64,000 nucleotides of DNA from Larix kaempferi (lineage: Eukaryota > Streptophyta > Pinopsida > Pinales > Pinaceae): contig BSBM01000307.1 of assembly GCA_027924585.1 (NCBI GenBank), positions 18,027,501-18,091,500 on the forward strand, given 5' to 3'. The translations under genes were made by a program, and so were the position numbers. This document shows positions 1 to 10,380 of the stretch, piece by piece. The notes under the pieces are model-generated. The model was not told the origin of the DNA. It made no database searches and saw only the letters and a program-made list of their open reading frames with translations. The first letter of the stretch is position 1. Each line of letters starts with the position of its first letter.

Positions 1-330
1 GATTTATGTTATTTTGAAACTCAGCAACTCAAACTTTGCGAATAGAACACGCTCTGTAAACTTAATAGAATAATTAGACAGTCTTGCTCTACAACTCAGT
101 AGTTAGCATTCCCCTCATCGAATCTTCTTGTGTACAAATCACAAGGAAAAATCCAGTGAGCCTCCTGCTCAATTCAATGGATTAAATTTGCCCAGGTCTT
201 TAGGTCAGTATAACATTCAACGAGCCACCTACTCTATTCCACTTCCATGGGGAACATGACCACATTTTTAGGGAAGTTGCGTCATGCAACTGCTAGTGAG
301 TGAATGCAAGATGCATCCATTCTGCTCAAG

Positions 331-427
331 TCCAGAAAATATTCTTTTCCCCTCAAACCTTATCGTTGAGTCTAGGAAATATTCACTTTTCCCCTCAAAC
401 CTTCTCGTTTGAGTCCAGGAAATATTC
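331..427. repeat. Short tandem duplication, about 40-bp unit
   Basis: Two and a third copies of a unit containing AATATTC, then TTTCCCCTCAAACCTT, then CGTTGAG follow each other with small indels (40 and 43 bp). Nothing suggests a function. Confidence 0.6.
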
Positions 428-2280
428 TTAGTAACGATCATTTATTATTTCTTGCATGCACATATAACATAATAGTAACAGAATATTAACATATATTCAC
501 CTATTATACTCTTTTCATTTTCATGATTACACATTATCAATCATAAATCTTACCGCCAAAAATGTTAAGTAAATCATTACTTACTCTTGAGCGATTTAGC
601 TCAACTTATCTCTATAAGTGCTTTTATAATCTGCATTCCTCCTTGATCATGACCTTGGTCTCTATTTAGTATCACTTCCTGAAATGTTAGTATAAATAAA
701 AATTTTCTTTGCTTCAATTGCTTAAAAATTGAACTCACTAGTTCCATAGCATTATACGCATGCTCGTTCAATTAACTTGTGCATCATCTTCTCTTCATCC
801 CAATGTAAGCTCTTCAATATCCTTAATATGAGTCGGAGGTTGGATCTATTGAAAACATGTTAGTATCATAGTTCAAACATTTAGCTACATATAGACTCAT
901 TTCAAATTGAAACTTATCATCTAAATATTCTTTTCTCAATAAACTTTAAAAGATCCCATGCTCAATCAATCACAATAAGATTAGAATTCGTCTTTTCTGA
1001 TAATCGAACTCCTACTATTAACAAGACCTTTTTAACTTGATACATGTCCATCTTTTATTAGAAGATATATCAAAATCTACCAAGAAAATGATTAGATTCA
1101 TATGCCTAAAATAAGTTTATTTAAACTCCTAGAAAACACTGCTATACATTAATACATTTTCATCCTTGAAACTCTAATAACGATAAGAAATCCTGAATTG
1201 AAATACAATTGATGTTAAGTAATGAGACCTTAATCTTTTAACAAAATGATGGTTTTTCATAAGAATAATAAAACACATAAGTCATTTTACCACATGAATT
1301 TGTTCATAACTTACACACGACTTGTAACCTAGGATATGTGAGATTCATTTTGGCTACCAATACTCAAAATAACATTTTCTTAGACTACGGACTCCTTACT
1401 CTTGGATCCACAAAAGAGAATGAAACAAGTCAACATTTATCTCTGCAATAAGCATGCTATCAAAACTTAAGTAGGAAGATGTACATTCTATCATTAATAC
1501 TTGAAAACCAACCTTTTATTTCGAAGAATGCACCTAAATAATAAGTAACTATCACTTCTACCAATAAGTATTTTTACTTGATCATCTTCTATCCTATTTT
1601 GCGAAGGAAATATTTTTTGAATAGCATTATATGAATCTATGGTAACAACTATGCAATACTAACAAGAATATAGTTATTTGTAATTGAAGATATTCATATT
1701 ACTTCGTCTAACCGAACAAGCTTTCTTCCTTGGAGTATACTAGTAATACTACACTCTAGCCAATTAAAGCTCATAGATACTGTGATTAGTAATAAAATTT
1801 CAACAACTAAAACACTGAATTAAATGATGCTTCTACGAAAATTTGAATTTAAAATAGGTGGTATGCTCACAACATTTTTCATACTCCTTTGTTTTGTCAA
1901 GATAATAACATGTTTTGTCTAAGTCTTTCATATCTTATCTATTGCTCAGACTAGCACTTACCAGTTGACATAAAATCCTAAATCCACCATTTCAACATAA
2001 GAGATTATGTTACTCCTATTTTCCTTAACAAGGTTTAGTCAATCATGATACAAGAATCATTACATTTCACATTAATCTCATGCAAGACATTAAATCAACA
2101 TCTATATTGATTCTTTCTTTTATATGAAATAACTTACCTCCTAGTGTAACTTTTGAAAATCTTTTATGTATCAAACTCAAACTAATTGGCATTTTAACAA
2201 TTGTACCCACTTCAATCAATTTGATCTTTTATGACTATCTCCTAGAATGTATTTTACATGTTAAATTTTAATCAATATTA

Positions 2281-2436
2281 TTCAAACAATGTGAGTATCT
2301 ATCCTTTTTTATCTAGCAAGCAAAAGCAACTCATACTTATCTAAACCAAAACATACTATTCAAACAATGTGAGTATCTATCCTTTTTTATCTAGCAAGGA
2401 AAAGCAACTCATACTTATCTCAACCAAAATATACTT
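2281..2436. repeat. Tandem duplication of a 78-bp unit
   Basis: Two nearly identical copies (2281-2358 and 2359-2436) start TTCAAACAATGTGAGTATC and differ at only a few bases, so the duplication is fairly recent. Confidence 0.8.
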
Positions 2437-2598
2437 ATCTTTACTTTTTGGAGAACTTGAAGTTCAACTTTGAATGACGTCACTCCTCGTCCATGCCAAC
2501 CCATGTATCCAAAATGAAACAAGAACAACCTGATTAGTTAACTTTCATACTTATTTATTTCATGTTGAGCCCATTAAGCCTGAGTGCTGTAACCTACA

Positions 2599-2610
2599 GC
2601 TCTGATACCA
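2599..2610 (-). other. Primer-binding site, initiator tRNA-Met type
   Basis: GCTCTGATACCA on the plus strand is the complement of TGGTATCAGAGC, the usual plant LTR-element primer site matching the 3' end of tRNA-iMet. It lies two bases from an LTR-like edge beginning TGTAACATACCC, as expected for a minus-strand element. Confidence 0.7.
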
Positions 2611-2612
2611 TA

Positions 2613-3160
2613 TGTAACATACCCAAAAATCAACTTAGTATTTTGACAAAATTTCTAAAGATATTTTTACTTATTTTCACAAGAATTTCTTAATTCATAA
2701 ACTGTATTTATAAACACCTCATGAGATGAACTACTTCATATTTATAGATTCATGAGTTCCATACCTCCTTAAGAATATATTCTAACATTCATATAACCTA
2801 GAAGTTGGCACGTAGAAAATTTCTTAATTGAACAACTCCATACCTTTAACAACACAATTTCGATTAGAAACCATAGAAGCAATATTAAACTTACCCAATC
2901 TTTTTTTCAATTAATTCATGTAACCATTCCTCTTAGCTTGCTCATGCAACTTCTCCGTCATTTCATCTAACAATAACAACAATATCTTGTACCACCCCTT
3001 GTATCTCACTTGGGATCACTTGGTACAATTATGTGTAAGGAAACATAATGACTTTGTACTAGGTCTATTGATAGTAAGTTGTTTCAACAACACGTGAATA
3101 TATTAGTCAAACAATCATTATATCATTTAGCCCTTCTTTGTAGTAAAGCAGTCCTTTACC
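2613..3160 (-). mobile_element. 5' LTR of a minus-strand element, outer end not resolved
   Basis: The edge TGTAACATACCC directly follows the primer site, so on the minus strand this is an LTR ending GGGTATGTTACA. I could not find a matching second LTR or a clear outer edge, so the right-hand limit is a guess. The sequence is AT-rich without coding frames. Confidence 0.35.
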
Positions 3161-3185
3161 TTAACCCTTTCATGAATTTTCTTAC

Positions 3186-3421
3186 TTAATAGCGGTAACC
3201 CACAATATACCTAAAACACATAATATATTTCAGGATCCATAGGAGTAACAATTTACCAAATGTATACATATATGTTGATAAGACGACAACACCATCATGA
3301 TTAACAAGGAGATTAAAACATAAACCAAGCACACAAGAAAGAGACCATATTTCAGGTGGTTCACCCAATTCGATGGGCTAAGTCCACAAATTCTTTTGCC
3401 GCAACATATATTATTTATCAA
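3186..3421 (-). mobile_element. Fragment resembling the R/U5 part of a Ty1/copia LTR
   Basis: Read on the minus strand it contains phrases typical of copia LTR leaders: a CCCATCGAATTGGGTGAACC block, followed by CTGAAATATGGTCTC and TTCTTGTGTGCTTGG. Small open frames here are incidental. No LTR partner or target duplication was found, so it is a truncated scrap. Confidence 0.35.
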
Positions 3422-3462
3422 AGAGCTTTTACAACTACAACATAATCGTTGTATCTGAACTT

Positions 3463-4246
3463 GATGATGATGCTTCTGAACTTTCGATTCAACTTGATCA
3501 GCTTCAGTACCTGCAAATAAAATCAGTGATAATGTTTGAATTCCATCATCCTCTCACAGAAATATGGGGCACATATCCCATGCTTGACTAGGGGCACATC
3601 TCCCAAGTCACACATGCACAAATGCATTCAAACAATTTCTCAAACTAAAAAAAGATGTGAATGTGGTGCTCATGGAATTATTTATAGATATTTCATGACT
3701 TGGAGAGCAAGTCTCCATCAGGAATGTGCCTTCCTTGAGTGGATGAGGAAAGCTTGCTTTCCTTCCTTTCCTTTTGCTTTCCTTCTTTTTCCTCTTTTTT
3801 TTTTTCCTGAATTTACTTCTTTTCTGAATTTTCCTTCTTTTCTGAATTTTCCTTCTTTTCTGAATTTCTTGATTTTCCTGTTTTATCCTTCTTTTTTATT
3901 TATGCTGCTTTTCCTGAAATATTCCCCTTTTCTCATTTCTGGCATCATTTTTGGACTTATGTGCTTTACTTGAATTTCTCCTCAAGTCACTCTCCAACCT
4001 TATCCTCTAATGCGTCTTAGTGGATAATTATCTCCATTTATTCAACATAAAAATAAAAATATTAATTGCACCTTAAATATTTATTCCAAGTGGATAGCAA
4101 ACTATGGATAAAATTAAACGCACACTCCTAATTAATTAATTGCCTGTAATTTACAAAATTTAACCCCATGGTTATGCAACTTCCTCCTCAACCCAAGGGA
4201 TTGGTTGGGTTAGGAATTTGTTCCAATGCTCAATTTTGTGGGGACA
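3463..4246 (-). mobile_element. 3' LTR region of element G, rearranged
   Basis: Bases 3463-3615 closely match 30850-30990 in the 5' LTR, including a CATGCTTGACTAGGGGCACA block, which shows this is LTR sequence. The rest does not align by eye, so the LTR has gained or lost blocks, including an 18-bp tandem repeat around 3823-3875 (TTTTCCTTCTTTTCTGAA). The inner edge is placed at 4246, where the minus strand reads TGTCCCCACA after a purine-rich run. Confidence 0.55.
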
Positions 4247-4586
4247 TGATAGTACTCCCCACCCAATATTGCTTTTCCTCAAGCAATTTCAGACCATGAT
4301 GTTGTAAGATGTGTTCTCCTTCCCAAGTAGCATCTTCACTAGGTATCCCTTCCCATTGCACCAAAAATTCCTTAAGGGTTCTTCTCCTTAGCTTCTTTTC
4401 TTTGACATCAAGGATCCTTTCAGGGATCAACACCAAATGTCCCTCATCATCAAGGGGTGGCAAGTCTTGTGAAACTTTGACTTGCTTCCCTACTGCTTTC
4501 TTCAAACAGGACACATGGAAAATATTATGAATCCAGTTGCTTGGAGGAAACTCTAGCTCATAAGCCACTTCACTGATCTTTCTCAT
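4230..4586 (-). pseudogene. Element G polyprotein C-terminus with chromodomain
   Basis: The 118-residue frame holds the C-terminal part of a chromovirus integrase and its chromodomain. Residues about 1-32 read KISEVAYELEFPPS and HNIFHVSCLKK, the conserved 'YRLELP...IHPVFHVS-LK' block that precedes the chromodomain. Residues about 70-100 read EFLVQWEGIPSEDATWE, the chromodomain core with its aromatic positions. In the family the chromodomain binds modified histones and targets integration to particular chromatin. The frame is broken from the upstream integrase by a stop near 4612. It ends at TGA within the LTR edge, so the C-terminus looks natural. Confidence 0.85.
4247..4264 (-). other. Probable polypurine tract of element G
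   Basis: The minus strand reads TGGGTGGGGAGTACTATCA just before TGTCCCC, in the place where plus-strand DNA synthesis would be primed. It overlaps the end of the polyprotein frame, as is common in chromoviruses. Confidence 0.45.
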
Positions 4587-5300
4587 AACTTGGTAGGGGC
4601 CATAGAACCTTGGCTAAAATTTCTCAACCCCTTTAGATTTCAATGATGATTTTCTATAGGACTGCAACCTCAAAAATACCAGATCTCCCACTTGGAAGGC
4701 TTGCTCAACTCTATGTTTGTCTGCATGTACTTCTTGTCGATTTTGTGCTACCTGCAAGTTGTCCTTGATATTCTTGAGTATGTCTTGAATCTCTTGGAGC
4801 CAATACTTTTCTTTTTGTGGCTTATTATGTGCATAATATCCATAAAGAGCTTTGAAAGGAGTCATACCAATCGAAAGATGAAAAGTAGTATTCTAACAAA
4901 ATTCTCCCAGATGGATCCAAGTGGTCCATGACTTTTGTTAACCAGTGACATAGTTTCTTAGGTACCCTTCCAGCCATTGGTTCACTCTCTTTGTTTGGCC
5001 ATAAGTCTATGGATGGTATCTTGTTCTCATGTCCAAACTTGTTCCTACTAGCTTGAACAGTTCTTGCCCAAATCTGTTAGTAAACTTACTGTCTCTATCA
5101 CTGATGATGGACTTGGGTATTCCATGAAGTTTGAATATTTCTTTGATGAAAAGTTCAACCACTTGGATAGCTGAAATATTAGTTGTGACAACAAATAAAT
5201 GTGCATATTTAGTCAACCTATCAACCACAACAAAAATATTGTCTTTACCTTGCCTTTTGGGGAGCTCGGTGATGAAATCCATTAATATACTCTCCAATTT
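4587..5300 (-). pseudogene. Element G integrase, catalytically dead
   Basis: Frames at 5007-5297 and 4614-4865 are parts of one retroviral-type integrase core. Visible blocks are [20 protein letters not shown] (first catalytic Asp), IISDRDSKF (second Asp) and, at about 4985-5015, a degraded copy of the YHPQTDGQTERVN motif. In that last motif a stop replaces Gln, Tyr replaces Asp, and Lys stands where the catalytic Glu should be. TPFKALYGY is the conserved tail block. Two or more stops and a frameshift separate the parts. It would have inserted element cDNA into chromosomes; as read here it cannot. Confidence 0.85.
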
Positions 5301-5452
5301 TTTCTCAGGAATGGGGAGTGGTTGTAGGAGCCTTGCTGGATGAGTGTGATCTACTTTATTTTACTGACATTCCACACATGATATGACATATTCCATCACA
5401 TATTTCTTCATCCCCTTTCATGTGAACCTTTCCCTCACTTTCCTATAGGTCT

Positions 5453-6381
5453 TCACAAATCCTGGATGCCCTGCCAAAGGCACATCATAGGTAGCTTCAA
5501 GAATATTTCTCTTAGTATGGATTCTGGAACTTCAAAGATTCTATTCTTATAATAAATGACATAATTAAGAATCTTATAAGCATCATCATGAATCAATCCA
5601 TCAAATAAATCACAAGCAAACTGATCATTGGTGTATTCTACACCAAGCTGTGTTTTCCAATCATCTTGAAATTTCAGTAGTGCAAGTGTGGGTTTTCTAG
5701 AAAGTGCATTAGCTACAATGTTCATCTTACCCTTCTTATACTCAATCTCAAAATCAAACGCCTAGACCTTGCTTACCCACTTATGTTTTCTATCATTCAG
5801 CTCCTTTTTGGTTAAGAAGTGCCTCAAACTGTTTGGGTCGGTATTGATGAAAAAACGTGCCTCCCACCAAATATTGTCTGAACTTGACTAGCGCATGCAT
5901 GATGGATAGCATCTCTTTGTCATAAATTGAATACAAACTTTCATGTGGCTGCAATTTTCTTCTCTCAACATCCAATGGATGTTTATTTTGCATTAAGAAA
6001 TCCCCAATACCATTCCCTAAAGCATCACACTCAAGAACAAAAGGTTGAGAAAAATATGGAAGTGCAAGAATGGGACAAGTGCTCATTACCTCCTTCATCT
6101 TGTTGAACACCTTTTCATATTCTTCCGACCAATGGAAGGATCCCTTATTAGTGAGTTCTGTCAAAGGAGAGGTTAGCTTGGAGAACCCCTTGATAAACTT
6201 CCGATAGTAAGTGCATAGCCCAATGAACCCTCTCAGTTCAACGAGAATTTTAGGACTAGGCCAATCTAGAATAGCTTGAATCTTTTCCATGTGAACCGTA
6301 ACTCCATATTGGCCAATCACATGACCAAGATACAAAATCTCAGTCATTCCAAACTCACACTTGGTTAGCTTTGCATAAAAA
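5453..6381 (-). pseudogene. Element G RT C-terminus, RNase H and H2C2 region
   Basis: The 184-residue frame 5793-6347 begins in the RT thumb (ILYLGHVIGQYGV), passes the connection block (LRGFIGLCTYYRKFIKGFSK) and enters RNase H (PFVLECDALGNGIG, where DASG is usual). The frame at 5453-5725 begins MNIVANALSRKP, the conserved 'NVVADALSRK' block at the end of RNase H, and runs into the integrase zinc-finger linker. The upstream end lies at the TSD of element A and continues at 13312. Stops and a frameshift near 5750-5880 break the frame. Confidence 0.85.
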
Positions 6382-6386
6382 TATTG
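6382..6386. other. Target-site duplication of element A, left copy
   Basis: TATTG here equals TATTG at 13307-13311, directly flanking the TG...CA ends of element A inside the RT of element G. Confidence 0.9.
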
Positions 6387-6992
6387 TGTTAAGATTTAAT
6401 ATGCTAAGACAGAAAATAGCAGCATTACATTCCATTTCACAATAATAGCATATACAGGATCACTGAAGAAACAACAAGCACAACATAAACACAAGAGACA
6501 CAGATTTATCTTGGGAAACCCTCATGGGGTAGAAAACCCAGTAAAGCTTCCTCAATATAGATGACCAACAATATACAAAGATGCAAACCAAAGACATGAT
6601 CTCCTCCTCCACCATAGCAGACCTCTCCTCCACAAGTGCGCCTCTCTCTCAAGTGAGTGTGTGTGTCAAATGAGGAACACACCTCCTCTATTTATACACT
6701 ACTCTGACATATCTTTTACACAAGTACACGTAGGCTCGTATTTAACCAATGGGTTAAATACCCCACTATAACTGACTGGGACGACCCCTCTAGGGTGGTC
6801 TAATAACCCTTTGACCCACATGACACATACAGGGCCGACCCCCACTAGGGAAGTCTAATAACCCGAGTTACCACATTCCGACAGAGGAATAAACATCTCC
6901 GGATATACAATAAGATCTTCACGGAGGAATGAAACATCTCCGGAATAATAAAGTACAAATATAATATTCTTTGAAGTTACAATATCTCAACA
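6387..6992 (-). mobile_element. Element A 3' LTR
   Basis: It starts TGTTAAGATTTAATATGC and ends AATATCTCAACA. It contains a minus-strand TATA box (TATTTATA at 6689-6696 on the plus strand), a CCAAT box in an inverted repeat, and two inverted repeats of the type CGGAG/CTCCG near the end. Confidence 0.93.
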
Positions 6993-7002
6993 CTCCCCCT
7001 TA
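6993..7002 (-). other. Polypurine tract of element A
   Basis: The minus strand reads TAAGGGGGAG immediately before the LTR TGTTGAG. The same tract is at the matching place in C (61571-61580). B has it with one change. Confidence 0.85.
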
Positions 7003-7064
7003 ACGAGAAGGATATTACAACAGCATCTGCACGAGCAAGGAGTCATCAACATCATACATGATAC

Positions 7065-7385
7065 ATCTATAAATTATTGGAAGCTTTCTCAACATCATTA
7101 GTAACTCAAGCAGTTACTGGAAACTTCTTCAATACTAGAACATCAACATCTTCAGTACTGAGTCTTTATCTTCTGCAGCACTCAAACAACTACAGCAACA
7201 TCAACATCTGGATCCTCACGATCATCAGCATCATCATCTCACGATCATCAGCATCGTCATCACACGATCATCAGCATCGTCATCAGCATCACGATCATCA
7301 GCATCGTCATCACACGATCATCAGCATCGTCATCACACGATCATCAACATCGTCATCACATGATCATCAGCATCATCATCACACG
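7065..7385 (-). repeat. Conserved pre-PPT segment and 23-bp array of element A
   Basis: About 140 bp next to the PPT are shared by A, B and C almost without change. They run into repeats of a 23-bp unit, GATCATCAGCATCGTCATCAC with small variants. In element sense the unit reads as GATGACGATGCTGATGATCG. Confidence 0.8.
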
Positions 7386-7674
7386 ATCAGTAGCATCGTC
7401 ATCTAGATCATCACGATCAGCAACATCATCATCTAGATCATCACGATTAGAAGCATCGTCATCTAGATCATCACAATCAACAACATCGTCATCTAGATCA
7501 TCACGATCAACAACATTGTCATCTAGATCATCACGATCAGCAGCATCGTCATCTAGATCATCACGATCAGCAGCATCGTCATCTAGATCATCACGATCAA
7601 CAACATCGTCATCTAGATCATCACAATCAACAACATCGTCATCTAGATCATCACGATCAACAACATCATCAATA
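7386..7674 (-). repeat. 30-bp tandem array in element A
   Basis: About ten units of a 30-bp repeat built on ATCTAGATCATCACGATCA and ACATCGTC. The unit length is a multiple of three and free of stops in several frames. That is why long open frames appear on both strands; no coding function is implied. Confidence 0.85.
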
Positions 7675-7845
7675 CAAGTATAAATATCATTAATACAAGT
7701 ATCCTCATCAATACAAGTATACACATCATCAATACAAGTATCCTCATGAATACAAGTATACACATCATTAATACAAGTATCCTCATCAATACAAGTATAC
7801 GTATCATCAATACAGGTATCCTCATCAATACAAGTATACACAATA
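7675..7845 (-). repeat. 36-bp (18+18) tandem array in element A
   Basis: Alternating 18-bp units, ATCAATACAAGTATCCTC and ATCAATACAAGTATACAC, are repeated about five times. Confidence 0.8.
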
Positions 7846-7859
7846 GCAGCATACCCTGC

Positions 7860-8309
7860 AACACACAAGATCCAATTACGGGATGATCAATCCCTCTCAC
7901 TTTAGGACATAGGTCCAAGGATGATACAATCCTGATCCGCTTACGGGATGATCAGTCCCTCTTGGTTTAAGACAACTCTCATGTCTATGGATGATGCAAT
8001 CCAGATCAACTTACAGGATGATCAATCCTTATCACTTTAAGACACCTCACCATGTCTAGGGACGAGGCAATCCCAATCTATTTACAGGATGATTAGTCCT
8101 TATCACTTTAAGACATCTCACCATGTCTAGGGACGAGGCAATCCCAATCTATTTACAGGATGATTAGTCCTTATCACTTTAAGACATCTCACCATGTCTA
8201 GGGACGAGGCAATCCCAATCTATTTATAGGATGATTAGTCCTTATCACTTTAAGACATCTCACCATGTCTAGGGACGAGGCAATCCCAATCTATTTACAG
8301 GATGATTAG
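7860..8309 (-). repeat. 68-71-bp tandem array of paired inverted repeats in element A
   Basis: About seven units, the later ones at a 71-bp period. Each unit carries a GGAT-type inverted repeat whose outer base changes in pairs: AGGAT/ATCCT at 7918-7933, TGGAT/ATCCA at 7988-8003, and GGGA/TCCC at 8059-8074. A second pair, AGACAT/ATGTCT, is also present. Confidence 0.8.
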
Positions 8310-9002
8310 TCCACTCAATCTCATTTAGGACTATCCTTCCTTTCGAATTACTGGATTTACTGTCCAAGGATGATTTAATCCATTCAATTCATTTAGGACT
8401 ATCCTTCCTTTCGGAATTACTGGATTTACTGTCCAATGATGATTTAATCCACTCAATTCATTTAGGACTATCCTTCCTTTCGGAATTACTGGATTTACTG
8501 CCCAAGGATGATTTAATACACTCAATTCATTTAGGACTATCCTTCCTTTCGGAATTACTGGATTTATTGTCCAAGGATGATTTAATCCACTCAATTCATT
8601 TAGGACTATCCTTCCTTTCGGAATTACTGGATTTACTGTCCAAGGATGATTTAATCCACTCAATTCATTTAGGACTATCCTTCCTTTCGGAATTACTGGA
8701 TTTACTGTCCAAGGATGATTTAATCCACTCAATTCATTTAGGACTATCCTTCCTTTCGGAATTATTGGATTTACTGTCCAAGGATGATTTAATCCACTCA
8801 ATTAATTTAGGACTATCCTTCCTTTCGGAATTACTAGATTTACTATCCAAGGATGATTTAATCCACTCAATTCATTTAGGACTATCCTTCCTTTCGGAAT
8901 TACTGGATTTACTGTCCAAGGATGATTTAATCCACTCAATTCATTTAGGACTATCCTTCCTTTCGGAATTACTAGATTTACTGTCCAAGGATGATTTAAT
9001 CC
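8310..9002 (-). repeat. 69-bp tandem array with tiered hairpin in element A
   Basis: About ten units of 69 bp. In element sense each unit contains GGAT/ATCC, then a tiered inverted repeat with stems GGAC/GTCC, ATCC/GGAT and TTCC/GGAA closed by GAAA (example 8603-8641). The 23-codon periodic open frames on both strands result from the repeat length. Confidence 0.88.
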
Positions 9003-9556
9003 ACAACCGTACATTTAGGACCACGTCCAAGGATGACTCAATCCTCAACCGTACATTTAGGACCACGTCCAAGGATGACTCAATCCTCAACCGTACATTT
9101 AGGACCACGTCCAAGGATGACTCAATCCTCAACCGTACATTTAGGACCACGTCCAAGGATGACTTAATCCTCAACCGTACATTTAGGACCACGTCCAAGG
9201 ATGACTTAATCCTCCACCGTACATTTAGGACCACGTCCAAGGATGACTTAATCCTCCACCGTACATTTAGGACCACCTCCAAGGATGAATTAATCCTCCA
9301 CCGTACATTTAGGACTACATCCAAGGATGACTTAATCCTCCACCATACATTTAGGACGACGTCCAAGGATGACTTAATCCTCAACCGTACATTTAGGACC
9401 ACGTCCAAGGATGACTTAATCCTCCACCGTACATTTAGGACCACGTCCAAGGATGACTTAATCCTCAACCGTACATTTAGGACTACGTCCAAGGATGACT
9501 TAATCCTCAATTGTACATTTAGGACTACGTCCAAGGATGACTTAATCCTCAACCGT
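9003..9556 (-). repeat. 42-bp tandem array in element A
   Basis: About thirteen units of 42 bp. Each keeps the GGAT/ATCC pair and a GGAC/GTCC pair with a three-base loop, as if the inner part of the neighbouring 69-bp hairpin had been removed. The 376-codon plus-strand frame over this array is antisense to the element and is not considered a gene. Confidence 0.88.
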
Positions 9557-10130
9557 CCACCAAGGACTTCATTCTCGAAGACATACGTCTACGGATCTTC
9601 TTTCAGACTGAAGTCCAGGGGTGATCCAATCCCCTCACATGTTCACCAAGAAATTCATTCACGAAGACATACGTCTACGTCTCTTCTTTCGGACTGAAGT
9701 TCAGGGATGATCCAATCCCCTCACATGTTCACCAAGAACTTCATTCACGAAGACATACGTCTACGGTTCTTCTTTCGGACTGAAGTCCAGGGGTGATCCA
9801 ATCCCCTCACATGTTCACCAAGAACTTCATTCTCGAAGACATATGTCTACGACTCTTCTTTCGGACTGAAGTCCAGGAATGATCCAATCCCCTCACATGT
9901 TCATCAAGAACTTCATTCTCGAAGACATACGTCTACGGCTCTTCTTTTGGACTGAAGTCCATGGATGATCCAATCCTCTCATGTCCACCAAGGAATTCAT
10001 TTTCGAAGACATACATCTACGGCTCTCTTTAGAACAAGTGTTCAAGGATGATACAATCCCTCTTCTTTCTCGAAGACACTTGTCTACGGCTCACTTTAGA
10101 ACTTGTGTTCAAGGATGATGCAATCCTCAT
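9557..10130 (-). repeat. About 86-bp tandem array in element A
   Basis: Five to six units of about 86 bp, then one or two shorter ones. In element sense each has four short inverted repeats: GGGG/CCCC around ATTGGATCA, GGAC/GTCC with loop TTCA, AGAC/GTCT with loop GTAT, and GTTC/GAAC. Equivalent units occur in B (15900-17150) and C (59817-60330). Confidence 0.85.
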
Positions 10131-10380
10131 ATGTATTCTCATCAATTACTATCGATCCTGGGAACCCATACAGAACCTGATTCACACTTCTTCTTTAATT
10201 ATACCATTAAGAGAATGGTCTTATATAGCCACTTGGAGCAAACATCTCATCATGATTCTCTTCTTCTTTCTAAGAGAATCTTCTAGCCACAAGCCTTCTA
10301 TAGTGTGTTTGATTTGAAAATATTTTTTTTTGTTTAACATCCATCGCTTGTTCAGTGTTCATCATTCATCATGATCTTTC
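10131..10380 (-). pseudogene. Element A trace of the RT-proximal region
   Basis: This short block matches 18505-18735 of element B and about 57964-58170 of C, just downstream of the splice-like segment. In A the remaining RT/RNase H has been lost and the tandem arrays begin directly. No frame is readable. Confidence 0.5.

Larger units (their letters stand above)
1..2598 (-). other. AT-rich non-coding stretch, likely leader side of a truncated minus-strand LTR element
   Basis: No open frame of meaningful length or recognisable domain is seen on either strand. The stretch ends at a primer-binding site and an LTR edge that face left, so by position it would be the 5' internal part of a minus-strand element running off the window. 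No gag motif is visible to prove it, so the region could instead be unrelated intergenic DNA. Confidence 0.3.

Noticed and set aside
3536-3973. 145-codon frame ending in a Phe/Pro/Leu-rich stretch
   Set aside because: It lies in the LTR of element G over a T/C-rich 18-bp repeat. No domain is seen and it is antisense to the element.
7356-7868. 170-codon Asp-rich and 107-codon Ser/Arg-rich frames on opposite strands
   Set aside because: These are products of the 30-bp and 36-bp arrays. Both strands are open at once, which argues against coding.
8331-9552. Sense-strand frames of 23-residue and 14-residue repeats (156, 70 and 203 codons)
   Set aside because: They read in element sense and look protein-like. 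But neighbouring frames are equally open, no start context or domain is seen, and the equivalent arrays in B and C (86, 87 and about 60 bp) are not multiples of three. The conserved thing is base pairing, not codons.
8567-9697. 376-codon plus-strand open frame
   Set aside because: It spans the 69-bp and 42-bp arrays of element A. Both unit lengths are multiples of three and lack stops in this frame, so the frame stays open by arithmetic. It is antisense to the element and other frames on both strands are open too.
7200-10130. CRISPR-like array
   Set aside because: The repeats are directly adjacent, without unique spacers, and the context is a plant LTR element.
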